In this document: positions 17,265 to 27,545 of the stretch, one piece after another | Layout: each line of letters opens with the position of its first letter | Position numbering within the stretch: position 1 is the first letter of the stretch | NCBI RefSeq assembly: GCF_028416575.1 | Contig: NZ_JAMQKB010000001.1 | Coordinates: 267,649-331,648, forward strand | Direction: 5' to 3' | Source: Terrihalobacillus insolitus | GTDB lineage: Bacteria; Bacillota; Bacilli; Bacillales; Amphibacillaceae | DNA: 64,000 bases | The notes under the pieces: generated by a model | Seen by the model: only the letters and a program-made list of their open reading frames with translations | Databases searched by the model: none | Told to the model about the DNA's origin: nothing | Position numbers and translations under genes: made by a program

Positions 17265-18764
17265 TTATTTTACACCAGCAACTTTATCATATTCTTCTTT
17301 CACTTCATCGGAAGGACCTTGACCGATAAGGCTAAACAGTATGATTGCAATACTAGAAAAAAGGAATCCTGGTACCATTTCATATAGCGCTGAACCTGTG
17401 TACTGCCAAGTGAAAATGGTAATCCCACCGACGATAATTCCTGCAAGAATGCCGTTACGGGATGTCTTTTTCCAAAATAAAGAGAATAGAATCGCTGGTC
17501 CGAATGTTGCACCAAAACCAGCCCATGCATAAGACACAAGATCTAGAACTGAACTATTCTCATTCCAAGCAAGGAAGAGTGCAATAATCGCAATTACTAA
17601 TACAGATATACGCCCTACCCATACTAATTCATTTTCCGATGCATCTTTTCGTAAATACTTTCTGTAAAAGTCTTCAGAAAGAGCACTTGATGACACGAGT
17701 AATTGGGAGTCAACTGTACTCATGATTGCCGCAAGTACTGCTGCTAATAAAGCACCTGCTATCCATGGGTTATATACAAATTGTACAAGCTGAATGAACA
17801 CCTGTTCCGGATCCTCTAATGGTGTGTCAAAGGTAACGATCCCTAACATACCAACGATAAGTGCTGAATAAAGCGGAAGTACAAGGCCCAGTGATACGCT
17901 GATTAACCTTGCTTTGCGAATTTCTTTATGGGAACGAATTGCCATAAAACGTGCAAGAATGTGTGGCTGACCAAAGTAACCAAGTCCCCACGCAACCGCA
18001 GAAATAATACCAATAAAACCAATCGGACCAGCGGCTTCCCATAAAACACCTCCGGGTTGATCATAGGAAGTACCCTGGAATGCATTTAAGAGACTTTCGT
18101 CAATTGAACCCAATGCATTAAATAACCCGCCAAATCCACCAATTTCGATTAATCCATAGATTGAAGTAAACAATAATGCTAAAAACATGAGGAACCCTTG
18201 TATAAAGTCCGTATAACTAACCGCCAAAAAGCCACCGAGGAATGTGTAGCTAACAATAATAAGTGCACCGACAACTAAGGCAACTTGGTAACCCATTCCA
18301 AATGTACCTTGGAATAGCTTTGCCCCTGCAACAAGTCCTGAAGCAGTATAAAACAAGAAAAATACCAAGATAAAAAGTGCTGAAATTACTCGTAATGAAT
18401 TTGAATGATCACGAAAACGGTTTTCAAAAAATTCTGGTAGTGTAATAGAGTCTTTGGAGTACTCTGTATATACACGGAGACGCTTCGCAACATAGGTCCA
18501 GTTAATGGTAGCACCAACAGCAAGACCTACTGCAATCCATAAACTCCATTGCCCCATGCCTGAAGCATATGCAGCACCTGGTAAACCAATTAATAACCAT
18601 CCACTAAAATCACTGGCTGCTGCTGAAAACGCAGTAACCCAGCTGCCAAGTTGACGACCGCCAAGTACATAATCAGATAAAGTATTCGTCATTTTATACG
18701 TTATAATTCCAATTGCCATCATAACAGCTAAATAAACAATAAAAGTGATCGCTGTTGCAGTCAT
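17265..18764 (-). CDS. putP: Sodium/proline symporter PutP
   Basis: A 499-residue member of the solute:sodium symporter family with about 13 membrane helices. It has the PutP-typical ASDFSGWLLIGLPGAAY in helix 2, GGFLAVSYTDFIQGFLM, and AAIMSTVDSQLLVSSSALSEDFYR carrying the sodium-site Ser/Thr residues. It imports proline with sodium, for nutrition or as osmoprotectant. Its ATG overlaps the stop of a 37-residue membrane peptide by one base (TAATG), indicating translational coupling. No proline catabolic genes are nearby. The arginase-family gene follows. Confidence 0.93.
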   Translation of the reverse strand: MTATAITFIVYLAVMMAIGIITYKMTNTLSDYVLGGRQLGSWVTAFSAAASDFSGWLLIGLPGAAYASGMGQWSLWIAVGLAVGATINWTYVAKRLRVYTEYSKDSITLPEFFENRFRDHSNSLRVISALFILVFFLFYTASGLVAGAKLFQGTFGMGYQVALVVGALIIVSYTFLGGFLAVSYTDFIQGFLMFLALLFTSIYGLIEIGGFGGLFNALGSIDESLLNAFQGTSYDQPGGVLWEAAGPIGFIGIISAVAWGLGYFGQPHILARFMAIRSHKEIRKARLISVSLGLVLPLYSALIVGMLGIVTFDTPLEDPEQVFIQLVQFVYNPWIAGALLAAVLAAIMSTVDSQLLVSSSALSEDFYRKYLRKDASENELVWVGRISVLVIAIIALFLAWNENSSVLDLVSYAWAGFGATFGPAILFSLFWKKTSRNGILAGIIVGGITIFTWQYTGSALYEMVPGFLFSSIAIILFSLIGQGPSDEVKEEYDKVAGVK

Positions 18765-18877
18765 TAGCTTTCATCCTTCCCCTCTTTAAAATATGTGATG
18801 ATTACCCAAACCACTAGCAACGGCATTGGAACGGCAAACCAAAACATTGTCCAACCAGTAAGTGTAAACTCTTCCAT
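18764..18877 (-). CDS. Small symporter accessory membrane peptide (37 aa)
   Basis: A short gene with a good AAGGAGG ribosome site 7 nt before its ATG. The peptide begins MEEFTLTGWTMFWFAVPM, has a single membrane helix rich in Trp, Phe, Leu and Val, and ends in a charged KEGKDES tail. Its stop TAA shares one base with the putP ATG. Small peptides of this kind upstream of sodium:solute symporters are recognised as symporter small accessory proteins; assembly or stability of the symporter is the likely role. Identification rests on position and composition. Confidence 0.75.
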   Translation of the reverse strand: MEEFTLTGWTMFWFAVPMPLLVVWVIITYFKEGKDES

Positions 18878-18925
18878 TTTTAAGCCTCCTTATCATTTGT
18901 AATATCTATATGAAAAATATTACTT

Positions 18926-18944
18926 CTTTAAGAGGTTGTTCAAA
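18926..18944 (-). repeat. Solo MITE-like end
   Basis: TTTAAGAGGTTGTTCAAAA, one terminus of the family without its partner. The remaining 18945-19358 holds no gene I can support. Confidence 0.45.
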
Positions 18945-19358
18945 ATCCTCCTGTCACTTATTAAAACTTAACCCTCGCAATGAATAAAAGTCTTAGTTTT
19001 GTAAGTGAATTTACTAAAATTCTGTCTGTAGCAATGTCAAACCAGTTCGTGCTGAGCGTGAATTTTGACCCCTCTTCACCTCCTAATTTCATCCAGACAA
19101 TTATAATTCGTTTGCTTGGAAACACGCAGAATACCAAAATGTACAGCCAATTAAAATATATAAAATTCTGACTATAAAGTCAATAATTTTGTTATTTTGC
19201 AGGGGTTTGATAGAATTTGTTGAATGATCTTTACATGGCATAAAGAGGATATTTTTGCAAAAATGAAATGATCGAATAGGAAAATAGTCGGTTGTTATGA
19301 ACACTTTATGCAGACTTTAGGACAGTATGCGGATTTCCCACAAAATCACATACTAAGA

Positions 19359-19393
19359 AACCAATCTCCCAAAATATATTCGGGGGATTGGTT
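19359..19393 (-). terminator. Terminator of the dha operon
   Basis: AACCAATCTCCC (19359-19370) pairs with GGGGGATTGGTT (19382-19393) with one mismatch, directly downstream of dhaM. Confidence 0.75.
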
Positions 19394-19398
19394 CGTTT

Positions 19399-19776
19399 CT
19401 ACTTAAATGCCTTCTTAACTGCAGCTAGTACCTCATCCAGTGATTTACCCATGCCGGATTCCACGGCTCCAACGTAGGATCCCTCTAACAATGGTAGGTC
19501 TACTGCAACTTTCACATCTTCTGATTCAGATAATTCAACTGCTACTTCTGCATTCATCATCGCACTCCCTAGGTCGTAAAAAAGCAATACGCCTTTTCCA
19601 CCATCAGCACGTTCAATTGCAGCTTGAATTTTTTCAACACTTGTTCCGATCTCATGATCATCTGTTCCACCAGCTGTTTCCACAGGGACTTCCTTCATTA
19701 CTTGGCGAATGATATCTTTGATTCCTTCTGCCACTTTGGGGCTATGTGAGATTAGTACGATTCCAACGTATGCCAT
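19399..19776 (-). CDS. dhaM: DhaM, PTS phosphoryl-donor subunit of dihydroxyacetone kinase
   Basis: A 125-residue EIIA-mannose-like domain that carries phosphate from HPr to the ADP bound on DhaL. The phospho-acceptor is His11 in VLISHSPKVAEG, and GGTDDHEIGTSVEKI and LFYDLGSAMMNAEVA are family motifs. Only the EIIA domain is present; the HPr and EI-like domains of the E. coli protein are absent, as in other Firmicutes. It lies 5 bp after dhaL, third gene of dhaKLM. Confidence 0.93.
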   Translation of the reverse strand: MAYVGIVLISHSPKVAEGIKDIIRQVMKEVPVETAGGTDDHEIGTSVEKIQAAIERADGGKGVLLFYDLGSAMMNAEVAVELSESEDVKVAVDLPLLEGSYVGAVESGMGKSLDEVLAAVKKAFK

Positions 19777-19781
19777 AGATA

Positions 19782-20402
19782 TTATTCCCCTTCCTGCAGT
19801 ACCTCTGCTAGTGACTGAAACAAGTAAAACGACGAAACGGAGCCTGGATCTAAATGTCCTTTAGACCTTTCTTTTAAATATGCTGCACGACCTCTAATCG
19901 CTATAATATCCTTGGTTGATTCCATTGCAACTTTGGCTGTCTCTTCCAATTTTCCAGGTTCAAACTCGCTGTTTTCCTGTAAAAATCGTAGCACTGGTGC
20001 CCAAACATCTACTAACGTCTTTTCTCCTTCGTTTGCTTTACCCCTTTGCTGAATACCATTCAATGCTTCCTGCACCCCAGCTGTAAAAGCATCGTGATCA
20101 ACAGGATCCTTCCCTTTAACAGACATAGATAGTTTCAAAAATGCTGTTCCGTATAATGGACCAGATGCGCCTCCGACCTTTGACATTAGTGTCATGGCTA
20201 CATCCTTCGTTAGATCAGAAACCGTATCATATTGTGAAGTAGTTGTTTTGTTTATTACCTCTTGGAAACCACGCGCCATATTAATCCCGTGGTCACCATC
20301 TCCAATTGCCTGATCAAGAGATGTGAGATATTCCTTATTATTTTGAATTTTATCGTTTAGTTTTTCAATCCACTTCAAAACCGATTGTACGTTAAGTTCC
20401 AC
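19782..20402 (-). CDS. dhaL: DhaL, ADP-binding subunit of dihydroxyacetone kinase
   Basis: A 206-residue all-helical protein that keeps ADP bound as a cofactor and passes phosphate from DhaM to dihydroxyacetone on DhaK. The Mg-ADP site is seen in SLDQAIGDGDHGINMARGF (three Asp residues) and in KVGGASGPLYGTAFLK. The C-terminus RGRAAYLKERSKGHLDPGSVSSFYLF is typical. Second gene of the dhaKLM operon, 15 bp after dhaK. Confidence 0.94.
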   Translation of the reverse strand: MELNVQSVLKWIEKLNDKIQNNKEYLTSLDQAIGDGDHGINMARGFQEVINKTTTSQYDTVSDLTKDVAMTLMSKVGGASGPLYGTAFLKLSMSVKGKDPVDHDAFTAGVQEALNGIQQRGKANEGEKTLVDVWAPVLRFLQENSEFEPGKLEETAKVAMESTKDIIAIRGRAAYLKERSKGHLDPGSVSSFYLFQSLAEVLQEGE

Positions 20403-20417
20403 TTAAATCCCTCCTTG

Positions 20418-21410
20418 TTAACTGCTGAATGCTGGTGTTACTGCTTCTGCTTCCAGTAATTCTTTAAGCTCATCGTCAAGCTTTAGTAATGTAACAGAAC
20501 AGCCAGCCATTTCGAGGGATGTCATATATTCGCCAACGAACGTTTTATATACTTTTATTCCTTTTTCAGCCAAAATTTCATGAACACGAGCATTAACGAT
20601 AAAGAGCTCCATTTCAGGAGTGGATCCTAATCCATTCACCATAACAGCAACTTCTGATCCGCTATAGTCAATGTCTTCTAATACTTTTTGTGTTAATTCC
20701 TCGGCAATTTCATTTGCAGAGGCAATTTCTTTACGCTCGATTCCTGGTTCACCGTGGATTCCCATACCGATTTCCATTTCGTTGTCATCAATTTCAAAAC
20801 TAGGCTTACCTGCAGCAGGAACCGTACATGGTGTTAACGCCATTCCCATAGATCGCACATTTGCTACAACTTTTTCAGCAACTGCCTTGACATCCTGCAA
20901 TGATCCACCTTGCTCTGCCTTTGCTCCAGCAATTTTATGAACAAAAACGGTTCCAGCAATCCCACGGCGTCCAGTAGTAAAGGAACTATCCTCCACTGCA
21001 ACGTCATCATTAACAATTACTTGCTCAACATCGATTCCTTCAGCTGCAGCCAGCTCTGCTGCCATTTCAAAGTTCATCACATCGCCAGTATAGTTTTTGA
21101 TGACAAGGAATACACCAGCACCACCATCAACTGCTTTAATTGCCTCGTACACTTGATCTGGAGTTGGGGAAGTAAAAACTTCTCCTGCAACGGCAGCATC
21201 AAGCATTCCTTTTCCTACATAGCCGGCATGTGCTGGCTCATGACCACTTCCACCACCACTTACTAGTCCGACTTTGTTTGAAACAGGAGCATTTTTACGA
21301 GCTATAACTGTCGTATTAGGTAATTGCTTGACATCATTTGGAAAAGCTGCAACAAACCCTTTCAGCATGTCTTGGACAACCTGGTTTGGATCGTTCATAA
21401 TCTTTTTCAT
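20418..21410 (-). CDS. dhaK: DhaK, dihydroxyacetone-binding kinase subunit
   Basis: A 330-residue subunit that binds dihydroxyacetone covalently as a hemiaminal through His219 in MGIHGEPG. Other family motifs are VSGGGSGHEPAHAGYVG, FLVIKNYTGDVMNFEMA and the paired Asp in VIVNDDVAV. With DhaL and DhaM it makes dihydroxyacetone phosphate at the expense of phosphoenolpyruvate. It begins the dhaKLM operon 140 bp downstream of glpD. The arrangement suggests glycerol or dihydroxyacetone both enter glycolysis here. Confidence 0.95.
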   Translation of the reverse strand: MKKIMNDPNQVVQDMLKGFVAAFPNDVKQLPNTTVIARKNAPVSNKVGLVSGGGSGHEPAHAGYVGKGMLDAAVAGEVFTSPTPDQVYEAIKAVDGGAGVFLVIKNYTGDVMNFEMAAELAAAEGIDVEQVIVNDDVAVEDSSFTTGRRGIAGTVFVHKIAGAKAEQGGSLQDVKAVAEKVVANVRSMGMALTPCTVPAAGKPSFEIDDNEMEIGMGIHGEPGIERKEIASANEIAEELTQKVLEDIDYSGSEVAVMVNGLGSTPEMELFIVNARVHEILAEKGIKVYKTFVGEYMTSLEMAGCSVTLLKLDDELKELLEAEAVTPAFSS

Positions 21411-21549
21411 CTGTATCCCTCCAAGGAAAATGTTTTAAAAAACGATTTTTTTAATACGATTCATGGTGAAAAAGTAGCCAAGTTGTTATTTTAATTGTAC
21501 ATAAATTTGATTTGCTAAAACAAATTAGAAGTATACCCACTTACATGGA

Positions 21550-23208
21550 TCATGAAACAACAGGGTGTGTCGCTTCATGAAGTAGCTGATCAAGCTCCTC
21601 TGTGTATTCGTTTATACGTTCTTCAGTCCAGTTAAACAGTTCTCCCATATAGTTGATAACCGATTCTTTGTGTGTGCGAACCCATTCGATATGAAAGAAA
21701 ATGGCACCGGTTCTTCTAATGAAGAAATCGACCGGCTTATACGCCAGTTCATGCTCAATCGCATAGCGCAGCATCGCATAAACAACAGGTTCTAAATTTA
21801 CTTGTTCCGCTTTATTCTTATCCGTGTCGAACAGATGAAATAAAACATCCACGTTTGAACCATATCGTTGGACAAGCTGTTTGGCCGTTGCTTCAGATAA
21901 GCCAAGTGCCATACCTTCTTGTGTCTTTTTTTGTAAAAAAGCTGGAAATCCCTGCGATCCACCAACGTCTCCTCCCGAAATCGGAAGGTGTTCTGTTTGC
22001 GTTCCAGGGTAGCTTTGTCCACCATCTTTTTCCAACTGTTCAGCAACAATATCTAGAACGCTTTCGGCCATTTTTCGATAACCCGTAAGCTTTCCACCTG
22101 CAATCGAAATAAGATTGGATTCAGAAACAAAAATCTCATCCTTACGAGAAATTTCAGATGGATCTTTTCCCTCTTCATGGATAAGTGGACGTAACCCCGC
22201 CCAACTAGATTCTACATCTTCTGAATTTATTCCTGCATCAGGGAACATGTAGTTTATTGCATCAATCACATAATCCCTATCTTTCTCTGTCATCGTAGGA
22301 TGGGATATATCCCCTTTATATACCGTATCCGTCGTACCAACGTACGTTTTGCCTTCACGCGGTATAGCGAAAACCATTCGACCATCTGGTGTATCAAAAT
22401 AAATTGCTTGTTTTAATGGGAAACGTTCCCCATCAAATACAAGGTGGATTCCCTTTGTTAACTGAAGCGTTTTTCCTTTTTTCGAGTTATCTTTTTCCCT
22501 AATGGTATCAACCCATGGTCCAGCAGCATTTACGATTTTCTTCGCGTAAATGTTATGTCTAGAACCATTTATTTGATCTTCTACCTCTACTCCTACCACT
22601 TTATTATCTTTATAAAGTAATTCGACAACCTTTGCATAGTTAATAGATAATGCACCTTTTTCAACAGCTTTTTTCATTACCTCCATCGTTAAGCGTGCAT
22701 CATCGGTTTTGTATTCTACGTAGTAACCAGCACCCCGTAGGTCTTGTTTATTTAATAAAGGCTCACGTTTTACCGCTTCTTGTACGCTAAACATTTTTCT
22801 CCGCTCACTTTTTTTGACCCCAGCAAGAAAATCGTAAACTCTCAGACCAATATTTGTGGAAAAAGGACCAAATGTTCCACCTTTATAAAATGGGAGCATC
22901 ATCCATTCAGGTGTCGTAACGTGTGGGCCATTTTCATAAACAATCGCACGTTCCTTCCCTACTTCTGCAACCATTTTCACTTCAAACTGCTTTAAATATC
23001 GTAGTCCACCATGAACAAGCTTCGTGGATCGACTAGACGTTCCTGCAGCAAAGTCTTGCATTTCTACTACAGCCACTTTCATTCCTCTAGTCGCAGCATC
23101 AAGCGCAATTCCTGCACCTGTGATACCCCCACCAATCACGAGTACATCAAGAGATGCATTTTCCATTTTTGTGTAGGTTTCGGCTCTTTGCAAGCTGGAA
23201 AACACCAT
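21550..23208 (-). CDS. glpD: Aerobic glycerol-3-phosphate dehydrogenase
   Basis: A flavoprotein of about 552 residues that oxidises glycerol 3-phosphate to dihydroxyacetone phosphate at the membrane and feeds electrons to quinone. The N-terminal FAD motif is VLVIGGGITGAGIALDAATRG. The FSSLQRAETYTKM opening, HGGLRYLKQFE, and PTTD-like YVGTTDTVY segments mark the family. Start taken at the ATG at 23208 (MVFSSLQ), 8 nt after AAGGAG; the ATG 6 nt upstream is too close, and the longer frame to 23274 has no ribosome site. A leader with a GlpP-type terminator lies upstream. Confidence 0.95.
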   Translation of the reverse strand: MVFSSLQRAETYTKMENASLDVLVIGGGITGAGIALDAATRGMKVAVVEMQDFAAGTSSRSTKLVHGGLRYLKQFEVKMVAEVGKERAIVYENGPHVTTPEWMMLPFYKGGTFGPFSTNIGLRVYDFLAGVKKSERRKMFSVQEAVKREPLLNKQDLRGAGYYVEYKTDDARLTMEVMKKAVEKGALSINYAKVVELLYKDNKVVGVEVEDQINGSRHNIYAKKIVNAAGPWVDTIREKDNSKKGKTLQLTKGIHLVFDGERFPLKQAIYFDTPDGRMVFAIPREGKTYVGTTDTVYKGDISHPTMTEKDRDYVIDAINYMFPDAGINSEDVESSWAGLRPLIHEEGKDPSEISRKDEIFVSESNLISIAGGKLTGYRKMAESVLDIVAEQLEKDGGQSYPGTQTEHLPISGGDVGGSQGFPAFLQKKTQEGMALGLSEATAKQLVQRYGSNVDVLFHLFDTDKNKAEQVNLEPVVYAMLRYAIEHELAYKPVDFFIRRTGAIFFHIEWVRTHKESVINYMGELFNWTEERINEYTEELDQLLHEATHPVVS

Positions 23209-23372
23209 AACCATCGCTCCTTTTTTTATCAGTTCGCAACGATGTATTTCCTCTCTGATCTCCATTTCTCTCAAAGAAAAACATGCATTGATTCATTGTT
23301 TGTATTCCCGTATGGAGAACACTCTACTCTATTTACTTTTAGTGTCAAAACAAGCACTTTGAGTAGAACAAA

Positions 23373-23433
23373 AGAGACCACAATTACACCCTATGAATCA
23401 TCTATAGAGGTTTGTGGTCTCTCGAATTCTCCG
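23373..23433 (-). promoter_or_regulatory. glpD antitermination leader (putative GlpP target)
   Basis: On the minus strand an AGAGACCACAA stem (arms 23412-23422 and 23373-23383) ends in a TTTTGTT run, an intrinsic terminator inside the leader. It is preceded by GGAGAATTCGAGA (23421-23433), nearly identical to GGAGAATTGGAGA in the glpFK leader. In Bacillus, GlpP with glycerol 3-phosphate prevents termination at such sites; assignment here is by analogy. Confidence 0.75.
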
Positions 23434-23498
23434 CCCATACTATTAACTTTGTGTTAAGTGTACCACGAACACGATAGGATAGAAAGGTTTATTCAAGA

Positions 23499-25007
<1,509 letters not shown>

Positions 25008-25016
25008 TTATATTGT

Positions 25017-25847
25017 CTAGCTAGCTTTTTCTACTTTTTCCGAGGGAGTGGCATCACCCTTTTTTAATTCAGCATTTGCAGCTCCTATTAAAATCACCGC
25101 AACAAGTACGCTTACTCCCCAAAATGCACCTGTGAATTCACCTGTGAAAATCGCCTGATAGAATAGCCCTCCATAAATACCGCCTAGTGCAGGACCAACA
25201 ATCGGAATCCACGCATATCCCCAATCAGAACTTCCTTTACCCGGAATAGGCAAAACTGCATGAGCAATTCTAGGGCCAAGGTCACGCGCTATGTTAATTG
25301 CATAACCAGTTGTTCCACCAAGGGACATACCAATTGCAACGATTAGCGCACCAACGATTAATGGATTCAATCCTTCTGTAAATTGGTTTGCACCAATGAA
25401 TAACAATCCCATTACAAGAACAAAAGTACCGATAAGTTCACTTACTAGGTTTGAAAGTGGGCTACGTACAGCAGGGTCCGTTGAGAAAACTGCTAATTTT
25501 GCGCCCTTATCTTCTGTTTCTCTCCAATGCGGAAGGTATTGGAAGAAAACAATAACTGCACCAATAAATGCACCGATAATTTGAGCTGTTATATACATTG
25601 GAACCTTAGCCCATGGAAAATCACCAACTGTAGCTAATCCCAAAGTAACGGCAGGATTAATATGTGCCCCTGAAATACTACCAACCGCATATACTGCCAT
25701 TGTAACGGCAAGCCCCCAGCCGATTGTAATGAGAACCCAGCCAGCACCTTCTGCTTTTGACTTTTTCAAAACAACACCACCAACAACGCCGCCACCAAAG
25801 ATGATAAGAATCATAGTACCAATTAGTTCAGCTAAAAATTCCGACAT
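25017..25847 (-). CDS. glpF: Glycerol uptake facilitator with a variant second NPA box
   Basis: A 276-residue aquaglyceroporin with six membrane helices plus two half-helices. The first box is SGAHINPAV (Asn64-Pro65-Ala66). The second reads GYAINIARDLGPR, so the usual Pro is Ile186 (codon ATA, checked), while Asn185, Arg188 and Asp189 are kept. It should still conduct glycerol, as substitutions at this proline exist in some aquaporins. Start at 25847 (MSEFLAEL) behind GGGGGAAG; the longer frame to 25937 runs through the leader terminator and is not real. First gene of glpFK. Confidence 0.93.
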   Translation of the reverse strand: MSEFLAELIGTMILIIFGGGVVGGVVLKKSKAEGAGWVLITIGWGLAVTMAVYAVGSISGAHINPAVTLGLATVGDFPWAKVPMYITAQIIGAFIGAVIVFFQYLPHWRETEDKGAKLAVFSTDPAVRSPLSNLVSELIGTFVLVMGLLFIGANQFTEGLNPLIVGALIVAIGMSLGGTTGYAINIARDLGPRIAHAVLPIPGKGSSDWGYAWIPIVGPALGGIYGGLFYQAIFTGEFTGAFWGVSVLVAVILIGAANAELKKGDATPSEKVEKAS

Positions 25848-25924
25848 GACGAACTTCCCCCTTAAATTAAGAATTCTCGAATTCAAGTTAAAAAATGCAA
25901 ACCCTTTCACAAAACATACAGAAA

Positions 25925-26045
25925 ACCCACACTCCAAACAGACATACTTTTTGTAAAAGCATTGTTTGTAGTGTGGGTCTCCAATTCTCCATCACATTTC
26001 TTAACTTGTTACATTTAATTTAACCGATTTAGAAAACGCTGTCAA
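25925..26045 (-). promoter_or_regulatory. glpFK promoter and antitermination leader
   Basis: On the minus strand: -35 TTGACA (26040-26045), 17-bp spacer, -10 TAAATT (26017-26022). The overlapping TGACAGCGTTTTCT resembles a CcpA cre site. The leader then has GGAGAATTGGAGA and a terminator with arms around 25927-25942 and 25965-25980 (ACCCACACT...AGTGTGGGT) followed by a T-rich run. This is the expected layout of a GlpP-controlled, catabolite-repressed glp operon. Confidence 0.8.
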
Positions 26046-26072
26046 TCATTTTTTTATTTTATTTTTGTGATT

Positions 26073-26612
26073 TTACCATAAATCCGTTCTAGATGTTGTA
26101 ACCGCCATAGCACCACCATCATAAGCATTTTGTATATCTTCCTTTGTTCGAATGAGCCCTCCTGCAACGATGGGTAGTCCAGTACGCTCATTTATTTCTT
26201 TTATCATTTTCGGTACTAATCCTGGCAGCACTTCGATGTAATCTGGTTTCACATTGTTCATTATTTTTATATTATGATCAAGGGCATGGCTATCTAATAC
26301 AAACAGGCGTTGCACAGCTAAAATCCCATGTTTCTTTGCAATTGAAATGACGTTACCTCTAGTGGAAATAATTCCATCCACTTTTAACTCATGAAGTAAA
26401 TATTCCATGCCAAATTCATCTGCTTTCAGACCTTGAATCAAGTCCGTATGTACCAGCACTTTTTTATTCTTTTGTTTCGCGTATCTTACCAAATTACCAA
26501 TTTGTGAGATCCTCGTCTCCAAAAAAATAATATACTTATGATTACTTTCCAAGGCTCTTTCAAAATCCTTGTAATTTCGAATAGCTGGTATAACCCCTTT
26601 CAATTCAGACAT
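26073..26612 (-). CDS. glpP: Glycerol-3-phosphate responsive antiterminator GlpP
   Basis: A 179-residue TIM-barrel-like RNA-binding regulator. Motifs include VIPAIRNYKDFERAL, FLETRISQIGNLVRYAKQKNKKVLVHTDLIQGLKADE-type segments and DYIEVLPGLVPKMI with GLPIVAGGLI. With glycerol 3-phosphate it binds leader RNA and allows transcription of glpFK and glpD. A GGAGGG ribosome site precedes the ATG. It lies just upstream of glpFK, as in Bacillus subtilis. The two leaders described here are its likely targets. Confidence 0.93.
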   Translation of the reverse strand: MSELKGVIPAIRNYKDFERALESNHKYIIFLETRISQIGNLVRYAKQKNKKVLVHTDLIQGLKADEFGMEYLLHELKVDGIISTRGNVISIAKKHGILAVQRLFVLDSHALDHNIKIMNNVKPDYIEVLPGLVPKMIKEINERTGLPIVAGGLIRTKEDIQNAYDGGAMAVTTSRTDLW

Positions 26613-26818
26613 ACCAATCCCTCCATTTTTGGATTTATTTTATGTATCGTTTAATGTTCAGTACTATTTATACATGTCCGTTTCTCTAAGATAAGTATAA
26701 TGTATTTTTTACATAAGCGGAATAAGTTAGTCTTCATCAGCACATGAGGTCATTCATATCCTCAACCATTGTATGCGTTCCATCACAATGGTTAGGCTAT
26801 TAATGGAGGTGATTACAA

Positions 26819-27403
26819 ATGAAATACATAATTGTTTGGACAATGACGCTTATTATTATTGCTGGTAGCTCGGTCAACGTAACCGACACCCAATTACTTG
26901 CAACTGAAAATAATGAAAAAAAAGCTGTTACACTCGATATAAAGCAAGAACAAATGTCATCTCACTTGCTCAAAGATGAACTTGCAAAAAACAATGCGCA
27001 AGCCCTCACTCCTTTAACAAAAAGTAAAAATACGGAAAAACCAACTGTAATTGAGATCAAAGAACAATACAGATCATCTTTTGAACGTCTAGAAAAACAA
27101 ACAAGAAAAAAACTAAATCAATTAATCGATAAGGCTCGAAAAGAATATAAGCAAAAAAAACAGGCTGGTGAGGACATCTCATATATAAATTTTTACACGA
27201 AATATTCCGCTTTAGCACAACAATTGGAGCAAAAAACGAACACATCTTTTGAACGTGTTTACACTTCACTTGAACAGAAACTCGAAGAAAATGGCTATCA
27301 AAAAAACAACGCAATTGAGTTTAAAAATACATACACAAAAACGAAACAAGATATAAAACAAAAAATAATGGAACGATCCATTCAACTTTTAGTAGCTTTC
27401 TAA
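26819..27403 (+). CDS. Secreted coiled-coil protein of unknown function
   Basis: A 194-residue protein with an N-terminal hydrophobic segment (about residues 3-18) that looks like a signal peptide or membrane anchor. The rest is highly charged, Lys/Glu/Gln-rich and predicted helical, with heptad-like stretches at about 80-120 and 130-185. There are no cysteines and no motif I recognise. GGAGGTGA lies before the ATG. Its low-complexity character prevents a functional call; a cell-surface or spore-related role would be a guess. Confidence 0.6.
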   Translation: MKYIIVWTMTLIIIAGSSVNVTDTQLLATENNEKKAVTLDIKQEQMSSHLLKDELAKNNAQALTPLTKSKNTEKPTVIEIKEQYRSSFERLEKQTRKKLNQLIDKARKEYKQKKQAGEDISYINFYTKYSALAQQLEQKTNTSFERVYTSLEQKLEENGYQKNNAIEFKNTYTKTKQDIKQKIMERSIQLLVAF

Positions 27404-27545
27404 ACAAACACGAATCGTGCATATGCTAAAGAAATTCAAAACCAATATGTACTACTTGTAGTTGGTCGTTCATTTAGTGATCATTCACTTTGTGTAGCAG
27501 GATTTTTAAGGGGATTTATCGAATTGTTTAGGAGAGGTGATGACA

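Noticed and set aside
18960-19100. 43-codon minus-strand ORF (MKLGGEEGSKFTLST...)
   Set aside because: No ribosome site, no family likeness and no conserved context.
25848-25937. Longer start of GlpF
   Set aside because: The extension reads through the leader terminator and lacks a ribosome site; the ATG at 25847 has one.
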